Positions 30,510 to 42,700 of a DNA stretch of 64,000 bases are shown one piece after another. The notes under the pieces were generated by a model. The model made no database searches. It saw only the letters and a program-made list of their open reading frames with translations, and had not been told where the DNA came from. The DNA is taken from NCBI GenBank assembly GCA_037355855.1, contig CM074768.1, positions 2,294,001 to 2,358,000 of the forward strand, written 5' to 3'. Position 1 is the first letter of the stretch. Each line of letters opens with the position of its first letter. Source of the stretch: Pseudo-nitzschia pungens (Eukaryota > Bacillariophyta > Bacillariophyceae > Bacillariales > Bacillariaceae). Position numbers and translations under genes: made by a program.

Positions 30510-33434
30510 ATGATCCATCCGGCCTTTCGAAATCGTCACCATCCCTACTACCAGTGCGGGAGCCAATCCCCCACAACGATCGAAGCCACCAATTCCGGGG
30601 AGAGCAGCAGCAACAATCCCATCCTGCGCAGTGCGTTTCCAGCGATCCGCGAGTGCGGGAGCACCGACTCGTCCCAGAGCACCATCACGGAGAGAAGCAC
30701 CACCAGTGACAGCAACAGCGATAGCAGTGTCAACAGCGATGGCAGCAGCAATGGCAACAGTGATTGCCACGGCGATGAATCGGTGGCCCCCAAGTCGCTG
30801 GCGGCACTGGTAGAGGTCGCCAGCAACCTGTTCGATCGTCAGAAAGAACAACAAGATACGAACAACGAGCAAGGCCAGCACGATTGTGCTGCGGAGCAAG
30901 CCGAAAAGCAGCAAGAAAAGCAGCAAGAGCACGACCGATCTGGGGAGCAGCAAGAACAACACCAGCAACAACAACAACAAGAAGAAAAAGAAAGACAACA
31001 TGTTCCAGAGGAACCATGCCAGCCTTCGCCACCAGAACCCAAGACCGTTGTCGAGGCACCCACGGTAGGGATCGTTCGAAACAGAAGCGAAAGTCTTTCG
31101 TCCCTGTCTTCCTCCTCGTCGTCTTCGTATCGAGCGGCAGCAAACGACACCCCCCAAAGGCGCAAGCCAGAATTTGTTGCGACAAAAACATTGACAACAA
31201 CAACAACAACGGCATCATCACCTCCATCGCCCTTGTCCACAAAACCAACGAGCTCGAAGCATACGTCGTCCGCAATTGCTCCGGCCACCGCCACGGCAAC
31301 TGCCCGTACCCCGCCCCAAACGATCCGATCCTCCCTCCGCGTGTCGGCAGGCGTGGTCTCCACCGCCCACTGCAGCACCCGCGAAGGATTCGTGGAACGC
31401 CTCCGATGGGTTCTGGACGACGAACGCTGCGGTTATCTAGAGTGGACGCCGGGAGTGGGCCCCGACGCCTTTGTGGTCCGGTCCTCCAAGCGCTTTTCCA
31501 CCAGCGGGACCATGCACCACCTCTTTGGTATCCGCAAGATGTCCTCCTTCTGGAGGCGCCTCCACCAGCTGGGATTCTCGCGGATCCGGGATCCGTCCGA
31601 TCCCCACAACCTCGATGTCTTTTCCCGGCCAGGGTTTGGCCGAGAGCAAAAAGAAAGACGGGAGCATCGGCGGGCTGCCCTGGTGAAGGAAGAGGAAGAC
31701 TCTGGTTCGGTGTCTTTGTCGTCTCCAGTGTCGTCGTCTTCTTCTTCTTCTTCTTCTTCTACACGGCTCCCAAACACTCCCCCCGTCAGGGTGGTCTCCA
31801 ATGCTTCGTTGAGCGCGGCCGCTTTTGCGAGCGAAAAACAAAGCGCGTTCTGTAGCAGCCCTTCACCCGAAATGGGAGCACGACGGATGATTGCCCTCCC
31901 GGGATCACTCCCCCTGCCACCGTGCCATGCCAGCAGCGTCAACAGCTGCATCAGCAAAAAGGGCACAACTGCCATCAAAGGGAATCATCACCCGAGCATT
32001 GACAGCAACAGCAATACCAACGATAAAACCACCACGGTGGTCCGCCTGCGAGCCCGGAGCGATCCCCTCCCTCCCAACCCCACCTCGCGATCGCGGTCCG
32101 AGACCCCGACCCACCAGGTTCACCTCGCAGGAAGCAGCATCAGCAGAGGGTCTCCTCCCCCCATTGTGGTGACCCGCAAGAGGGACCGTGAACCTTGTCC
32201 CCCGCCCAGTCCCGAGACCTTGCGCTGGCTGGGGGTTCCTCCTCTCGGCAACCATCGAAGCAGCAGCAGCAACAACAATTGCAATGGCGATGGTCCGGCG
32301 GCAGGAGAGGGCTTGTCTGGGCACGGGTGGGCGTCGTGGGCGGGATCAGGACCGAGGCACAGCAACAATAGTCCCGGAGACAACCAAAACTACCACCACG
32401 CCAGCGTCACGCAACAACAGGTTGTCGCCCGGCAGATCAAGAAACCCCGGCGGGAAACAGCAGCAGCAGCAAGTTCCATCGATCGTCCCCCACCACTCGA
32501 ATTCGTTGCGGAATACGTCCGGAAACTCGTACAAAGCAACCTCTACGATGTGGCAGGCCGAGAAGAATCCCAAGACCAACGCGAGGAGTGCGAGGCAGCA
32601 TCGGAAGCGAAAGCAACAGCGACAGCAACCACGCCTTCTTCTTCTTCTTCTTCTCCTCCTCCCAAAGATTCTGCGTCGGTGACGACAAAGCCGCGATCCG
32701 AAAGCCCAAACAGATCGGCCCCGCATTCTTCCTTTGTTCCTCAGCGAAGGGAACACCACCGTCCCTTTTCGGCTGCCCCGCGGCATCCTTCTTCGATCAT
32801 GCATCCCAGTGGTCCTCCTCCGATGCCGTACTGCCCTCCCCACCATGGAATGCCTCACTACCCTCCTCACCATGGGATGCCTCCTCTTCATCATCCCCAT
32901 CATCATCATCATCAACATCCTGGTCATCCCTGGGATCCTCATGGCCACGGTGGTCGCTCCTTTCGATCCTTTGTTTATCGAGGGTCGGAATCAACCACCC
33001 CGGCAGGTGCAGGTTTTTACAGCTATCACCACCAACACCACCATACCACAGCATTCCGGAATGGTGGCAACAACTCTGCGACAAACGAAGACGACTCCGA
33101 TCGCAACCACATCGACAATGACAATGACTCTCACCCACGCGTGATCCACAGGATCCATTCTCCTCCCCTCTCGGATCGAAACCCCATCAAAGAAGCAGGG
33201 TCTGTTTCTGCCGTCGCCGTAGAGGACTCTTCTCTGTCTGGGGACGACGACACCAACGACGACAGCACCAGAAGCAGTCGCAGTAGTTGCAGCAGCAACG
33301 AGGACCCCCACCATTCCACGATCGTCCGCGACCTTCGACTCCTGGAGCGCCACTATTTTCGCGAGGAGCAACACCGCCGCTACCAACACGCCTCGCAAGG
33401 GGGATGGTGCAACCACCACGTTTACATCCGTTGA
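30510..33434 (+). CDS. Heat-shock-factor-type transcription regulator
   Basis: A single-exon frame of 974 residues starts at the first ATG. Residues about 290-385 form an HSF-type DNA-binding domain: FVERLRWVLDDE, then LEWTPG, FVVRSSKRF, MSSFWRRLHQLGFSRI (matching the recognition-helix pattern SF-x-R-x-L-x-x-x-GF) and DVFSRPGFGRE with a basic tail. Such factors bind inverted GAA units in promoters, and HSF-like genes are greatly expanded in diatoms. The rest is low-complexity: a Gln/Glu-rich block near 150-180, Ser-rich stretches, and a His/Pro-rich segment (MPHYPPHHGMPPLHH) near 780-800. No clear leucine-zipper trimerisation region follows the domain, so its oligomeric state is open. It is expected to act in the nucleus. 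Confidence 0.82.
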   Translation: MIHPAFRNRHHPYYQCGSQSPTTIEATNSGESSSNNPILRSAFPAIRECGSTDSSQSTITERSTTSDSNSDSSVNSDGSSNGNSDCHGDESVAPKSLAALVEVASNLFDRQKEQQDTNNEQGQHDCAAEQAEKQQEKQQEHDRSGEQQEQHQQQQQQEEKERQHVPEEPCQPSPPEPKTVVEAPTVGIVRNRSESLSSLSSSSSSSYRAAANDTPQRRKPEFVATKTLTTTTTTASSPPSPLSTKPTSSKHTSSAIAPATATATARTPPQTIRSSLRVSAGVVSTAHCSTREGFVERLRWVLDDERCGYLEWTPGVGPDAFVVRSSKRFSTSGTMHHLFGIRKMSSFWRRLHQLGFSRIRDPSDPHNLDVFSRPGFGREQKERREHRRAALVKEEEDSGSVSLSSPVSSSSSSSSSSTRLPNTPPVRVVSNASLSAAAFASEKQSAFCSSPSPEMGARRMIALPGSLPLPPCHASSVNSCISKKGTTAIKGNHHPSIDSNSNTNDKTTTVVRLRARSDPLPPNPTSRSRSETPTHQVHLAGSSISRGSPPPIVVTRKRDREPCPPPSPETLRWLGVPPLGNHRSSSSNNNCNGDGPAAGEGLSGHGWASWAGSGPRHSNNSPGDNQNYHHASVTQQQVVARQIKKPRRETAAAASSIDRPPPLEFVAEYVRKLVQSNLYDVAGREESQDQREECEAASEAKATATATTPSSSSSSPPPKDSASVTTKPRSESPNRSAPHSSFVPQRREHHRPFSAAPRHPSSIMHPSGPPPMPYCPPHHGMPHYPPHHGMPPLHHPHHHHHQHPGHPWDPHGHGGRSFRSFVYRGSESTTPAGAGFYSYHHQHHHTTAFRNGGNNSATNEDDSDRNHIDNDNDSHPRVIHRIHSPPLSDRNPIKEAGSVSAVAVEDSSLSGDDDTNDDSTRSSRSSCSSNEDPHHSTIVRDLRLLERHYFREEQHRRYQHASQGGWCNHHVYIR

Positions 33435-34383
33435 GTTTTGTAATAAATTTAAATTCGGGGCTAAATACAACAAGGCATTGTAGGGAAAGACACTCGCTTT
33501 GCTCAATGCAACTCGGGAAGAGCGACAAAACCAACTGATTTACTCGATGGGTTCCCGCAGGTTTCTTGTTGTACACAATACAGCATTTTAATATTATAAC
33601 AATACAATAATAATATAACGACATTACATCATAACAAAACATGGCATGGCACAACATTATTTAGAATGTCTTCTACTAGCAACCGTATAAAGCAAGGCAC
33701 TGGCACCCAAGTTGAGTAAATGTACAAATACTGTTAGAACATCATTTCCATTAGTCTTGATTGAAATTTCGATTCTGGTATAAACATGATGTTGCGTACA
33801 CGAACGATAAGTAAATACAATGTACTGTATTGATTAATTACTACTAAGCTTACTTCGTACTATGATAATACTATTTTTTGTCCCGGGTCCCTCTCCAGAC
33901 AAGAGCAGACCACTGTGCTTCCTCCACTTTATCCCGACGTCGTCGATATCCGTCCTTCGAATCCAATAAAGAAATACTTCACTTTGTATGCCGGAATGCG
34001 CGGCGAGAAGATCCAGCATCTACCAACCGAATCCTTCTGGTTGGTATGGGCTCCATATTAACACACTGCTCTCCGAAAATCAAATGAATTGCACACATAA
34101 ATGAATGCATGCATACATTCATACATGCACGCATACATGCAGATATACACTCATGTACACATGCACACATACATGCAGATATGGATACCACTGAAGTAGC
34201 TGTTTGGGTGTGCTCTACTCCAACAAGCAAACTGCTACCCGTCCATATTCGGTGCCCAATCTCGAATCGATAGTGACCGACGACGAGAAGGAATATGTCC
34301 CAACATTACGGAAGACGACTACATTTTCGATCCTCCCGGTGCCCGTCGCACGCGCGTGTATGAATTTGCCGCACTGGAATGGA

Positions 34384-34482
34384 ATGGATGTCATGAAATG
34401 GATGTCATGAAATGGATGTCATGAAATGGATGTCATGAAATGGATGTCATGAAATGGATGTCATGAAATGGATGTCATGAAA
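34384..34482 (+). repeat. 14-bp tandem array, seven copies
   Basis: Seven near-perfect copies of ATGGATGTCATGAA. Confidence 0.93.
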
Positions 34483-36323
34483 TGGGCTGCTCTGCGAACG
34501 AATGAACGATAAAGCCCGCCAACAAGGTTGGTGCTCGTATCTTGTGGCAAGGATCCTGCCGTCGCATAGAATAAGGACACGCGAATTAGAACACCCAAGG
34601 CACGGATCGGGCCGGAGTGGGACAGTGTCTCGAGGCAACTGTAGCTGGCCAACAAGTTTCCCGTCTGCTTGCCTGCCTCGTTCGAAATGGCGGAATGCTT
34701 TCAGAAGATGCAAGTTTTCGCTCTCAACAATATCTCCTCGCGTGGCGTGGCGCTATCGTTCTGGTGTCGGTTGGCGAAATCCGATTCCTGCAGAACACAA
34801 CACAACGCAAGGCAACACAAGGCAATCCAATCATTGTTGTTGGATACGGTCGTTCTTGTTACGGTTCTACTAGTTCGAACAAAAACAATCCATCCATCTG
34901 CAAGCACAAACTTCGAGTGGAAAAACGAATGAGTCGACTCCCTCACTCCATCATCCGTTCGATAATCGTATTCCACGATAAATCAATCGGGGATGAAAGA
35001 CGTAGTGTGCTGTTCGGTTGCACACACGAGCACGGGATACCAGACCAGACCAGACCAAATCAAATCGAAGCAAAGCAAATCGAAGCAATTCGAAGCAAAT
35101 CCGAGGAAAATCGAAGCAAACCATATTGCATCTCCGGATGTCTCGTCCAACGGATGGGTCACTCCTATTCCCTCCCTCGATCAATCAATAAATGCATGGA
35201 TTCAGAGGAATCTGCTCGTTAACCCGGTAGGTAGTCTCGTTTCGGTTTTCTTGTTGTGGTACGGTAACTCTTACTGTCTTGTTCTCTTCGACTTCTGAGG
35301 ATTTCTCTGGACTTCTCCCAAAATACGAACCTTGGCATGAACACGTTTCGCATTCTGGCGTCGTTTTCGCATAAGTTGTCCGGGGAACAGGAACTGGAAC
35401 GGTATGCACCAACTGTCGAACGGTACGAGTACGTTCGGTTCCTGTCATTTTTGTTACACATTTAAGGAAAATCCAATTTGGAAATTGATTACGAAGGAAT
35501 TTTGTGGTCTATCATGCAAGTAAACCTTACAGAGGAAAACTTGCACCTTTTCCATAGCATTCGGTTCCTACTTAGGCAATAAGAATCAGACATATGCCAA
35601 ACCCATCCCCCTTTTTTAATGAGAAAGGCCATCTGCCAAACCTGTTCCAATTAATTTGAAAGAGAGAGAATACTGCGCCTCCGGCAACAATTGATTGAGA
35701 CTCGTGTAATATTCGAAATTGAACGATTCCATTAAAAGTGCGTTAAATGTTACTCACTTTTGAACGAACGATAAACGAGTTTCAATTGTTGTCGAACGCA
35801 TCGTATTACGTAGGAACGAATGTGTATCGTATTCGCTGTACTCGATCACACTAAGTAATTGTGATCGTGGTTGTGTATATATCCAGCTTTTTATGACATT
35901 TTATATAGTAACATGTCAAAACCCTCTCTGATTTTGAGACAGAAAGCAGATTGTTTTTATCTCCACCAATGTGAGTTGGTTGGGCTGATGACTTCGGCGG
36001 TACGTAGCGTAAGTGTAATAGAACCATGGTATTGTATTTTGAACAATGGACAACTTTTCCGGGATCTGGTAATCTTAATTAATGTAGTTACCGGTACCGT
36101 AGAAACAGGAGTCGCATCGAAAGAGAACAATAACAAAAAAAAAGGGTTCTCCGATACGATTCATTCGACATACATACGGTAAGCTTAGTGTATGCATCTA
36201 CTTGTAACCTTACTTCTGTAAAATAATACTACGTACGACAAGGATTGAAAACACATGGCAATATTGTACGGTAAGACTACGGTACGTTTCACAGGGATCA
36301 AATAATTGCTTCCAGGGTAAGAT

Positions 36324-36462
36324 TACTACGGAATTCCTATCAGCTGTCCCCGGGCTTCCGTAGAAATGAGTAGTTGAGGATGTAGAACCGGGGGACAGCT
36401 GATAGGAATTTTGTAGTAGTTGAGGATGTAGAACCGGGGACAGCTGATAGGAACTTTGTAGT
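36324..36462. repeat. MITE-like inverted-repeat element, copy 1
   Basis: A left arm, AATTCCTATCAGCTGTCCCC, at about 36332-36351 is mirrored by GGGGACAGCTGATAGGAATT at about 36391-36410. The right arm, with its GTAGTTGAGGATGTAGAACC lead-in, is repeated once more to 36462. A diverged second copy lies at 56.4 kb. No coding capacity. Confidence 0.8.
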
Positions 36463-37128
36463 AAGGTTTACGGTAAATCTTACACCGATAGAATTGATCC
36501 AAGACCTCGGAAGATTGCAGTATTTTCGGGACCACACCGGGGGTGGATGCAGTCACATTTACTTTTTAATATAGCCTCGAACAAAAAATAATGCATACTC
36601 CATTAATTGAGAGACTTGTTTCTCATAACTTCCACGCCATTGAGAGAATATGATTAGGATAGATTAAGACGGGCTTTGTAAGTAACCAAAATGAGAAGAA
36701 CGAAGTTATGCAATCGTGTTTCATATCATTTTATTTGTATTATTACTATTATTTTTCAGAACGTGCGAAGATCTTTTTGGACATAACATCCTAAAACGAA
36801 CCTTCTGTTCTTTGTTCAACAAACTGCAGGAGGTTGCGAGTTGTTGAGTTGTCACTTTTTGAATTTCCAGAGTGCGTAAACGTATGATGAGGTTACGTTT
36901 AGTTTCATTATTTTTTGTTCTTCGAAATTGCGTGAAGATTTCTTACGTAACTTCCGTATCCATCCTGTTTGGATTCATTACTAGTTACCCGTACCGTACT
37001 GTACCAGTCTGGATACACATACCGCCACAAAACGCATCGCAATCAATTGCAATCAATGAATCAATCAAACACCAGACAGTGATCGCTTTGCCATTCCACC
37101 AAAAAAGAACTACTGCATTCACACTACC

Positions 37129-37896
37129 ATGGTGTCCCTGGTCTTGTCTCCGGATTGTTGCCCTCCGTTGCACTGCCGACACGCAGATGCTGTCGGTGAT
37201 CCCAATGTAGGGATACACAAAATGCTTGCTAGCATTGTTCACCAAAAATCTCCCATCAACAACAACAACAACAACAACAACAACGACGACAAGTCTTCCG
37301 CCTCGAATTCTTTGTGTTCTTCTGTTTCGCTGCCGGAAATCGAATCGACGACGACGAAACGACGAAAACGCGTCCGGTTCTCGGAGTTTGCACAGCTAAA
37401 CATTATTCCTGGTCTCAACGCCTATTCTGATCGAGAACTCGAGGCCATGTACCTGACACCCGGAGATTACCACCGCATCCGCCTTGAACTCGAACTCACG
37501 GTTGCCAGGATGCAAACCACAGGCGATCTTCCCGACACAAACGACGAGTGCTTTCGGGGGCTAGAGCACAGGGGCATCGAAGCCCTCCACAACCGGAGAA
37601 AGGGCGCGAGGGCCATTGCCCTGTCGCTCTTGTTCGGCGAGCAGCAAGACCGTTTTCAGTGCGGTTACGGCAACGACGAGCTCTGTCCGGACTGGATCGA
37701 TCACGTCTATCGCCCCATGTCGGAGGACGCGGTGGCCACTGCCCTGGCATTGGCGAACTGGGACGAGGAACAACAGAGCCAAACGCAAGGACAGGGACCG
37801 ACGCTTTGCTGGTTTTACGAAGCCCGGGCCGGACGAATCTATCGCTCGATGCCCATTCCACCGGACAACAGCGATCACCTCGCCCGTGTCTACTAG
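37129..37896 (+). CDS. Diatom-family protein (RVRF...RGLE type), unknown function
   Basis: 255 residues from an ATG; a second ATG at 37222 (MLASIVHQ) may be the real start. After an Asn-rich stretch come a basic RKRVRFSEFAQL motif, SDRELEAMYLTPGDYHRIRLE, ECFRGLEHR, RRKGARAIALSLLFGEQQDR and a helical segment ending in EDAVATALALANWDEEQ. I recognise this order of motifs from many diatom proteins of unknown function, where it occurs as a multi-copy family. No catalytic residues or targeting signal are evident. The polyasparagine tract is encoded by an AAC repeat. Confidence 0.75.
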   Translation: MVSLVLSPDCCPPLHCRHADAVGDPNVGIHKMLASIVHQKSPINNNNNNNNNDDKSSASNSLCSSVSLPEIESTTTKRRKRVRFSEFAQLNIIPGLNAYSDRELEAMYLTPGDYHRIRLELELTVARMQTTGDLPDTNDECFRGLEHRGIEALHNRRKGARAIALSLLFGEQQDRFQCGYGNDELCPDWIDHVYRPMSEDAVATALALANWDEEQQSQTQGQGPTLCWFYEARAGRIYRSMPIPPDNSDHLARVY

Positions 37897-39433
37897 ATAC
37901 TAGTAGCTCTTGATCCGAATGAATCAAGCAATCAATCAATCCATCATTCCGGGCCCGAGTCTTCTCCGCGGAATTTACCGGAATCACCGCAGTTTGAGTC
38001 TCCGAATAAGAAATACCGGCAACACCAGGATTGGTGAGGTGCAATTTTGTTGATCCTATCGTACCTTTGCCAGTCGTCTCCGAAAACTTCAAAAGGAAAA
38101 CACGCAAACAGTCACTCCCATTTACCGAGAAAGAAAGAAACGATGATCCGTGGAGGACAACTTTTCCATTCGTAGTAGACACGATGGCAAAAAATTTTGT
38201 GGCATTGGGCACCACTATAGCTCGAAAACATATTATTGTTACAAACGAATAATGTAAGGATAGCAGTTAATATACTAAAATTAACTTACTACTACTACTC
38301 ATACATATTCGTTCGTTTTGCGCGGTATGAGTTGTGAAAAAAACTACCGTACCTTTCATTTTTCATGAAATGTCCAAACCTTGCGAAGGCGTTGGGCTTG
38401 GTCTGGAGTTGTGTCAACACTGCGATATTCTCCTGTTGGCACGTAATCGTACTCTCAGTGTCAGTGCAACTGTCGGTGTTCCTGGTCAGCAGGCATCGTG
38501 TATACGATGTGATGTGGGGCAACAAGAAGAACACGATCCAACCGTTTGTTGTTGTATCTTCGGACTTGTTGGTACCACGCGGTGACCATGTGGAAAGCAA
38601 AGAGCAGCAAACTCTTGTGCTTGATGATGTCCATCCACCAGTCTTTTCTTTGTCTCAAAATCTTACCAAGAAGAAAGACAACTCCACAACTCCTGCTGCT
38701 TCCTTGCGGATATTGTTGTGGCACTACTACTAGTAGTAGTAATACTATTAGTATGCTGCTTCTTCAGGATACTAGTACTAGTAGTAGTAGTAGCAGGACG
38801 ACAAAAAGGTGGAGATGCTCTTTCAGCAAAGAAGACACGGGGCACGACATCACCAGTTCGTCTCTGGAAGACACAGCAACAGGAAGAAGGTGTACAGAAA
38901 CGAAACTTAGCTTGGTTGGCATTTCATGCTGTCGTTATGATGCCGGAACAACAATTTCTTGAGTGCTAGTAGTACTGCAACAATTAAAGTACTGGTGTAA
39001 ACAGATGTCACCCGAATACAAACCAACAAGAGCAAATTCTCTGAGTGTTTATGTGGTAAGTAGTAGCAGTAGTACTAGTAGTATTAGTATTAGTACTAGT
39101 AGTATTAGTACTAGTACTACCATCACAGCAGTATACTAGTAGTAGTTGTAATACTAGAAGTATTACAAATATAGATAGTTTGAACCTAGCTTCCACTTCA
39201 AAATACTTACAGCCAAAATACACAGAGGTGGATTGAAGCTGGTACTAGTGCTTCTTCTATTACTATGATTACTAGTAGTACTCCTCTCAACCAGCAGAAG
39301 TGCAACTACGGATAGTAGTATACTAAAATCCTTGTACGGCTTCTACTAGTAGTACTAACCCAAGCCAGCACCACTCCTACTAGTAGGTTCTTGGTAGAAG
39401 AAACACAAGACGGACTAGAAAAGTACTAATACT
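37897..39433. other. Spacer rich in ACTAGTAGT blocks
   Basis: No supported gene. From 38720 to 39433 the sequence is dominated by (ACT/AGT)n stretches broken by CTAG and AATACT. The LINE at 39.4-46.0 kb lies within this type of sequence. Confidence 0.5.
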
Positions 39434-39751
39434 AGTAGCAGTAGTAGTAGTGTAATAATAATATACGTATTTAAATAACTTTAATCACCAAAGGTGAAAC
39501 TAAATTACTCAGTCTGTAACCAGACTTTAACGTCGCCTCCATCATAGAGTCAGGACCCCAAGTGGCAGAACGACAAATTTTCAAACAAACCTTGAACATC
39601 AAGCAGGGAAAAAGACAAACAAGTCCCACAAAATAGGGAATTGAGATAAAGTGAAATGGGAATGAAGATATTGGGATAAGATCCAGTATCAAAAGGGATG
39701 GGACAGGATGAGAAGCAGGAACAGAAGACAAGACCAAGGTACAAAGTGTAA

Positions 39752-42700
39752 TCAACCCTGAGGTCCAGTAAGCCAGGCTCTGAGAAGAGCAGCCTCTTGT
39801 TGGTATGGCTGCACTGGTGGGACAGGCGCTGCATACTGCTTCCTGGCAAGGTGGATGGTTGCAAGCCACTGCCTCTTGGCAGTCAGGGTGTAACCTTGTA
39901 GGACGTGGAAAGGGGTTTGTAACAGGGAGTGTGACTGGGGAAGTGCACCAGCTGTACCAATTGCCAATTCTGAGGTGATGGAAGCATCAAGAGATTGGTG
40001 TTGTTCAGCATCCAGGGTACCCCCAGGACCATGGAGTCGTTCATTTCTGTAGGTCCAAAGATCCCAGGAGGTAAGAAAGAACTGATGGATGATAGCTGTA
40101 GCCCAACGTTTGGGAGAGCGCTTGCTTCCAATGTGGGAGTAGTAGTCAGCCTGGATGTGATACCAGCGAGGAGACCACCTACCAAGAAGCCAGTTGTGCC
40201 AACCAATAGTCCTCTGTGCCCTGACAGCAGAAGCAATTGCAAGGGAGTAGGATGATGGATAAATGGTCTGACCCTTCCGAACTCTTGTGAGAAGATCCAC
40301 AATGGCAGCAACCAATGATGGATCAGTTTGTTCAACTTCAAGCCTCTGCTGCAGTGGTCCCGTGAAGGCCGACACACTGTGCCTGACAGCCCCAGGATCC
40401 TTGCAGGAGAGCACATGAGAAACCTTCTCGTTGTCTGCATCACACAATGGGCACCTGGAGTGATCCTGATACTGGTAGTGAAGTAGTTGGTTGCCAACAC
40501 CAATGCATCCAGAAGCAAACTTGACAAACCACCTTTGCATGCCAGGAGGGAGTCGCTTGAAGGCAGACAGATGGGCACACCAATGGATGGAACCCAAAAC
40601 AGGTTGTGGAATGGGGATATCATGGTGGGTCTGCCAATATTTAAGAAGAGGAGGTCCAGAAATGGCAACATGCAGAGCATTCTGATCAAACCTTGAACAC
40701 TTGCATCCATTGAGAGAAAATGCCCAGGGCTCAAACACAAGTCTGGGATAGTGATGGGCAGAAGCTCTATGGACCGAGAGAAATGCCTTGGCCATGCTGT
40801 CAGCCTGATGATTGCGAAGTGCCCACCAATCAAGAAAGATTCCAGCTTGATGGCCCTGAACCCACTGAAAGTGCACAGAGATGGGCAGGGCAGAAATCAT
40901 GTTTCGGATGACATAAACATAATCAAAAGACTTCTGGGAAATAACCAAAGGCCAAGATCCCTGAGCCTGTTTGAGAGCTGTGTCACCATCCAGAGCAATG
41001 GTGATAGAGCCAGAAGCAATATCAAAGATACCCACCAGAGCAATGCAACAGGTGAGAACCCCAATGATACCTGCCAGTTCACTCCTGTAGGATGACTGAT
41101 CCTCAGGGGACCCACTGACAAAATTACAGCCAGTGAGGAACAATGAAGCAGACTTGGTGGAGGTATTGGGTGACAGGATGAAAGCAGAAGTTCCTCTGAG
41201 AAGTTCCGGATCAAATGAACCATCGCAGACAGCACTGGCAGTACCACTCGCAATAGCATCAACAAGGTGCTGACAGCCAGCCTGTGGTAGGGAATATTTG
41301 TGGAGAAGTACCCTTGGAGACGCACAGAGTGCGTCAAAGGCATCTGCCGGGGAGTCTGGAAGAGAATCAAATGGATTGTACTCCAGAGGATCCTTGTCAG
41401 GAGGTTCAGAAACAAAGGCTGAAGACCCGACAACGCGGACAACTTGGCCACAAATAACAGGGCAGACAAGCACATCAGCGCAGGCTGGTTTGTCAGAAAG
41501 GATTTCAGCAGTGACCCTGTATCTGCCCCTGCCCTGGGAGGTGCTCACAGTCCAGCCAGTAGAAGTTTTGAAGAATATTCTGTTGGTGGATGGAGACAAA
41601 AACCAAGGCCAAAGAGAAGCTGTCTGGGGAGAGAGCCAAGGCCCAAGATGAAAAGAAGGAGCGAGTGCCCTGGCTGCAGGGGGTGGACAAGGGGGAAGAA
41701 AACAGGTCTGAAGTGCCTTAGTCCATAAGCGCTGTGCTGCTGGAGGCCAAGATGGAGGACATCTAGGCCAGTCAAGATGATCCCTCAAGTGATTGGAGGA
41801 TATCAGCTGGAAAGCCATGGGAGAGAGTCTCTTCCCATCTGGAGTACAAATGTCAGCAAGGGAGATAGCCTTGAGTGACATGCGCATGTGATTCAAGAGG
41901 GACAAGTCAGCACCTCGGAAGCCAGAGTTGACAAAGGCTTGCATGAGATAACAGTCATTGGAACGTAACAGAGGAAGATCTGGGAAGTCTTCAAACAAGC
42001 TCACAGGGTGAACAGAGAAAAACTTCCACACATGTTTGTACCAGCAAGGAGTGACGTAGGAAGCAAAAGGATGATATGGGGTGACACCAAGATGGAGAGG
42101 AATGCCAAGTTCGAGCCGGAGAGACTCAGCAGTTAGCCTGAGAATCCTACCAGTTTGTGAGGACCTGACAGATTCCTGAAATAGGGTGGCAATATGACTG
42201 AACTCTTGGAGGAGGTATGGATGGATGAATCCAAAGCCTTGATAGAGGGAAGGACCATAGAACACATGTCTGGGAAATGTCCGTGACATCCCTGCTTTAT
42301 TCAGCACAGGAACAAGAGCTGGGTGAATTATCTTAGTCCAAGTGGCCTCATCAAGTTGCGTGACAGGCATGGGGTATTCAACAGACTTCATGAAAGAATA
42401 CTTGAAGGTGTAGAGGGATGCGCGCTTCTCACACTTGGAAGCCCTGAGTTGAGAGCCAAAAGACTGAGACTGTGACTTCAAGTGAGCAATCTGTGCTTCC
42501 TCATTGCCATCCATGGAGATAAAAACCCCAAGAGTCTTGTCAGCATGGTCAACTTCAAAACGATCCAGGGTAGCGCGATTGCCATTCTTGTCAGCAACTG
42601 AGAAGTCACCAGGCATGTCAGCAATGGAGCGATAATCCCAACCGGATCCATTCCATTTGAAATCAATCAAATAACAGAAGGATTTGGCAGGTTCAATCGC

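Larger units (their letters stand above)
33435..37128. other. Long intergenic spacer
   Basis: 3.7 kb with no supported gene. It holds an ATGCATACATGCA-rich stretch at 34105-34185, a 14-bp tandem array at 34.4 kb, an inverted-repeat element at 36.3 kb, and dispersed TTACGGTAA motifs. Confidence 0.45.
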
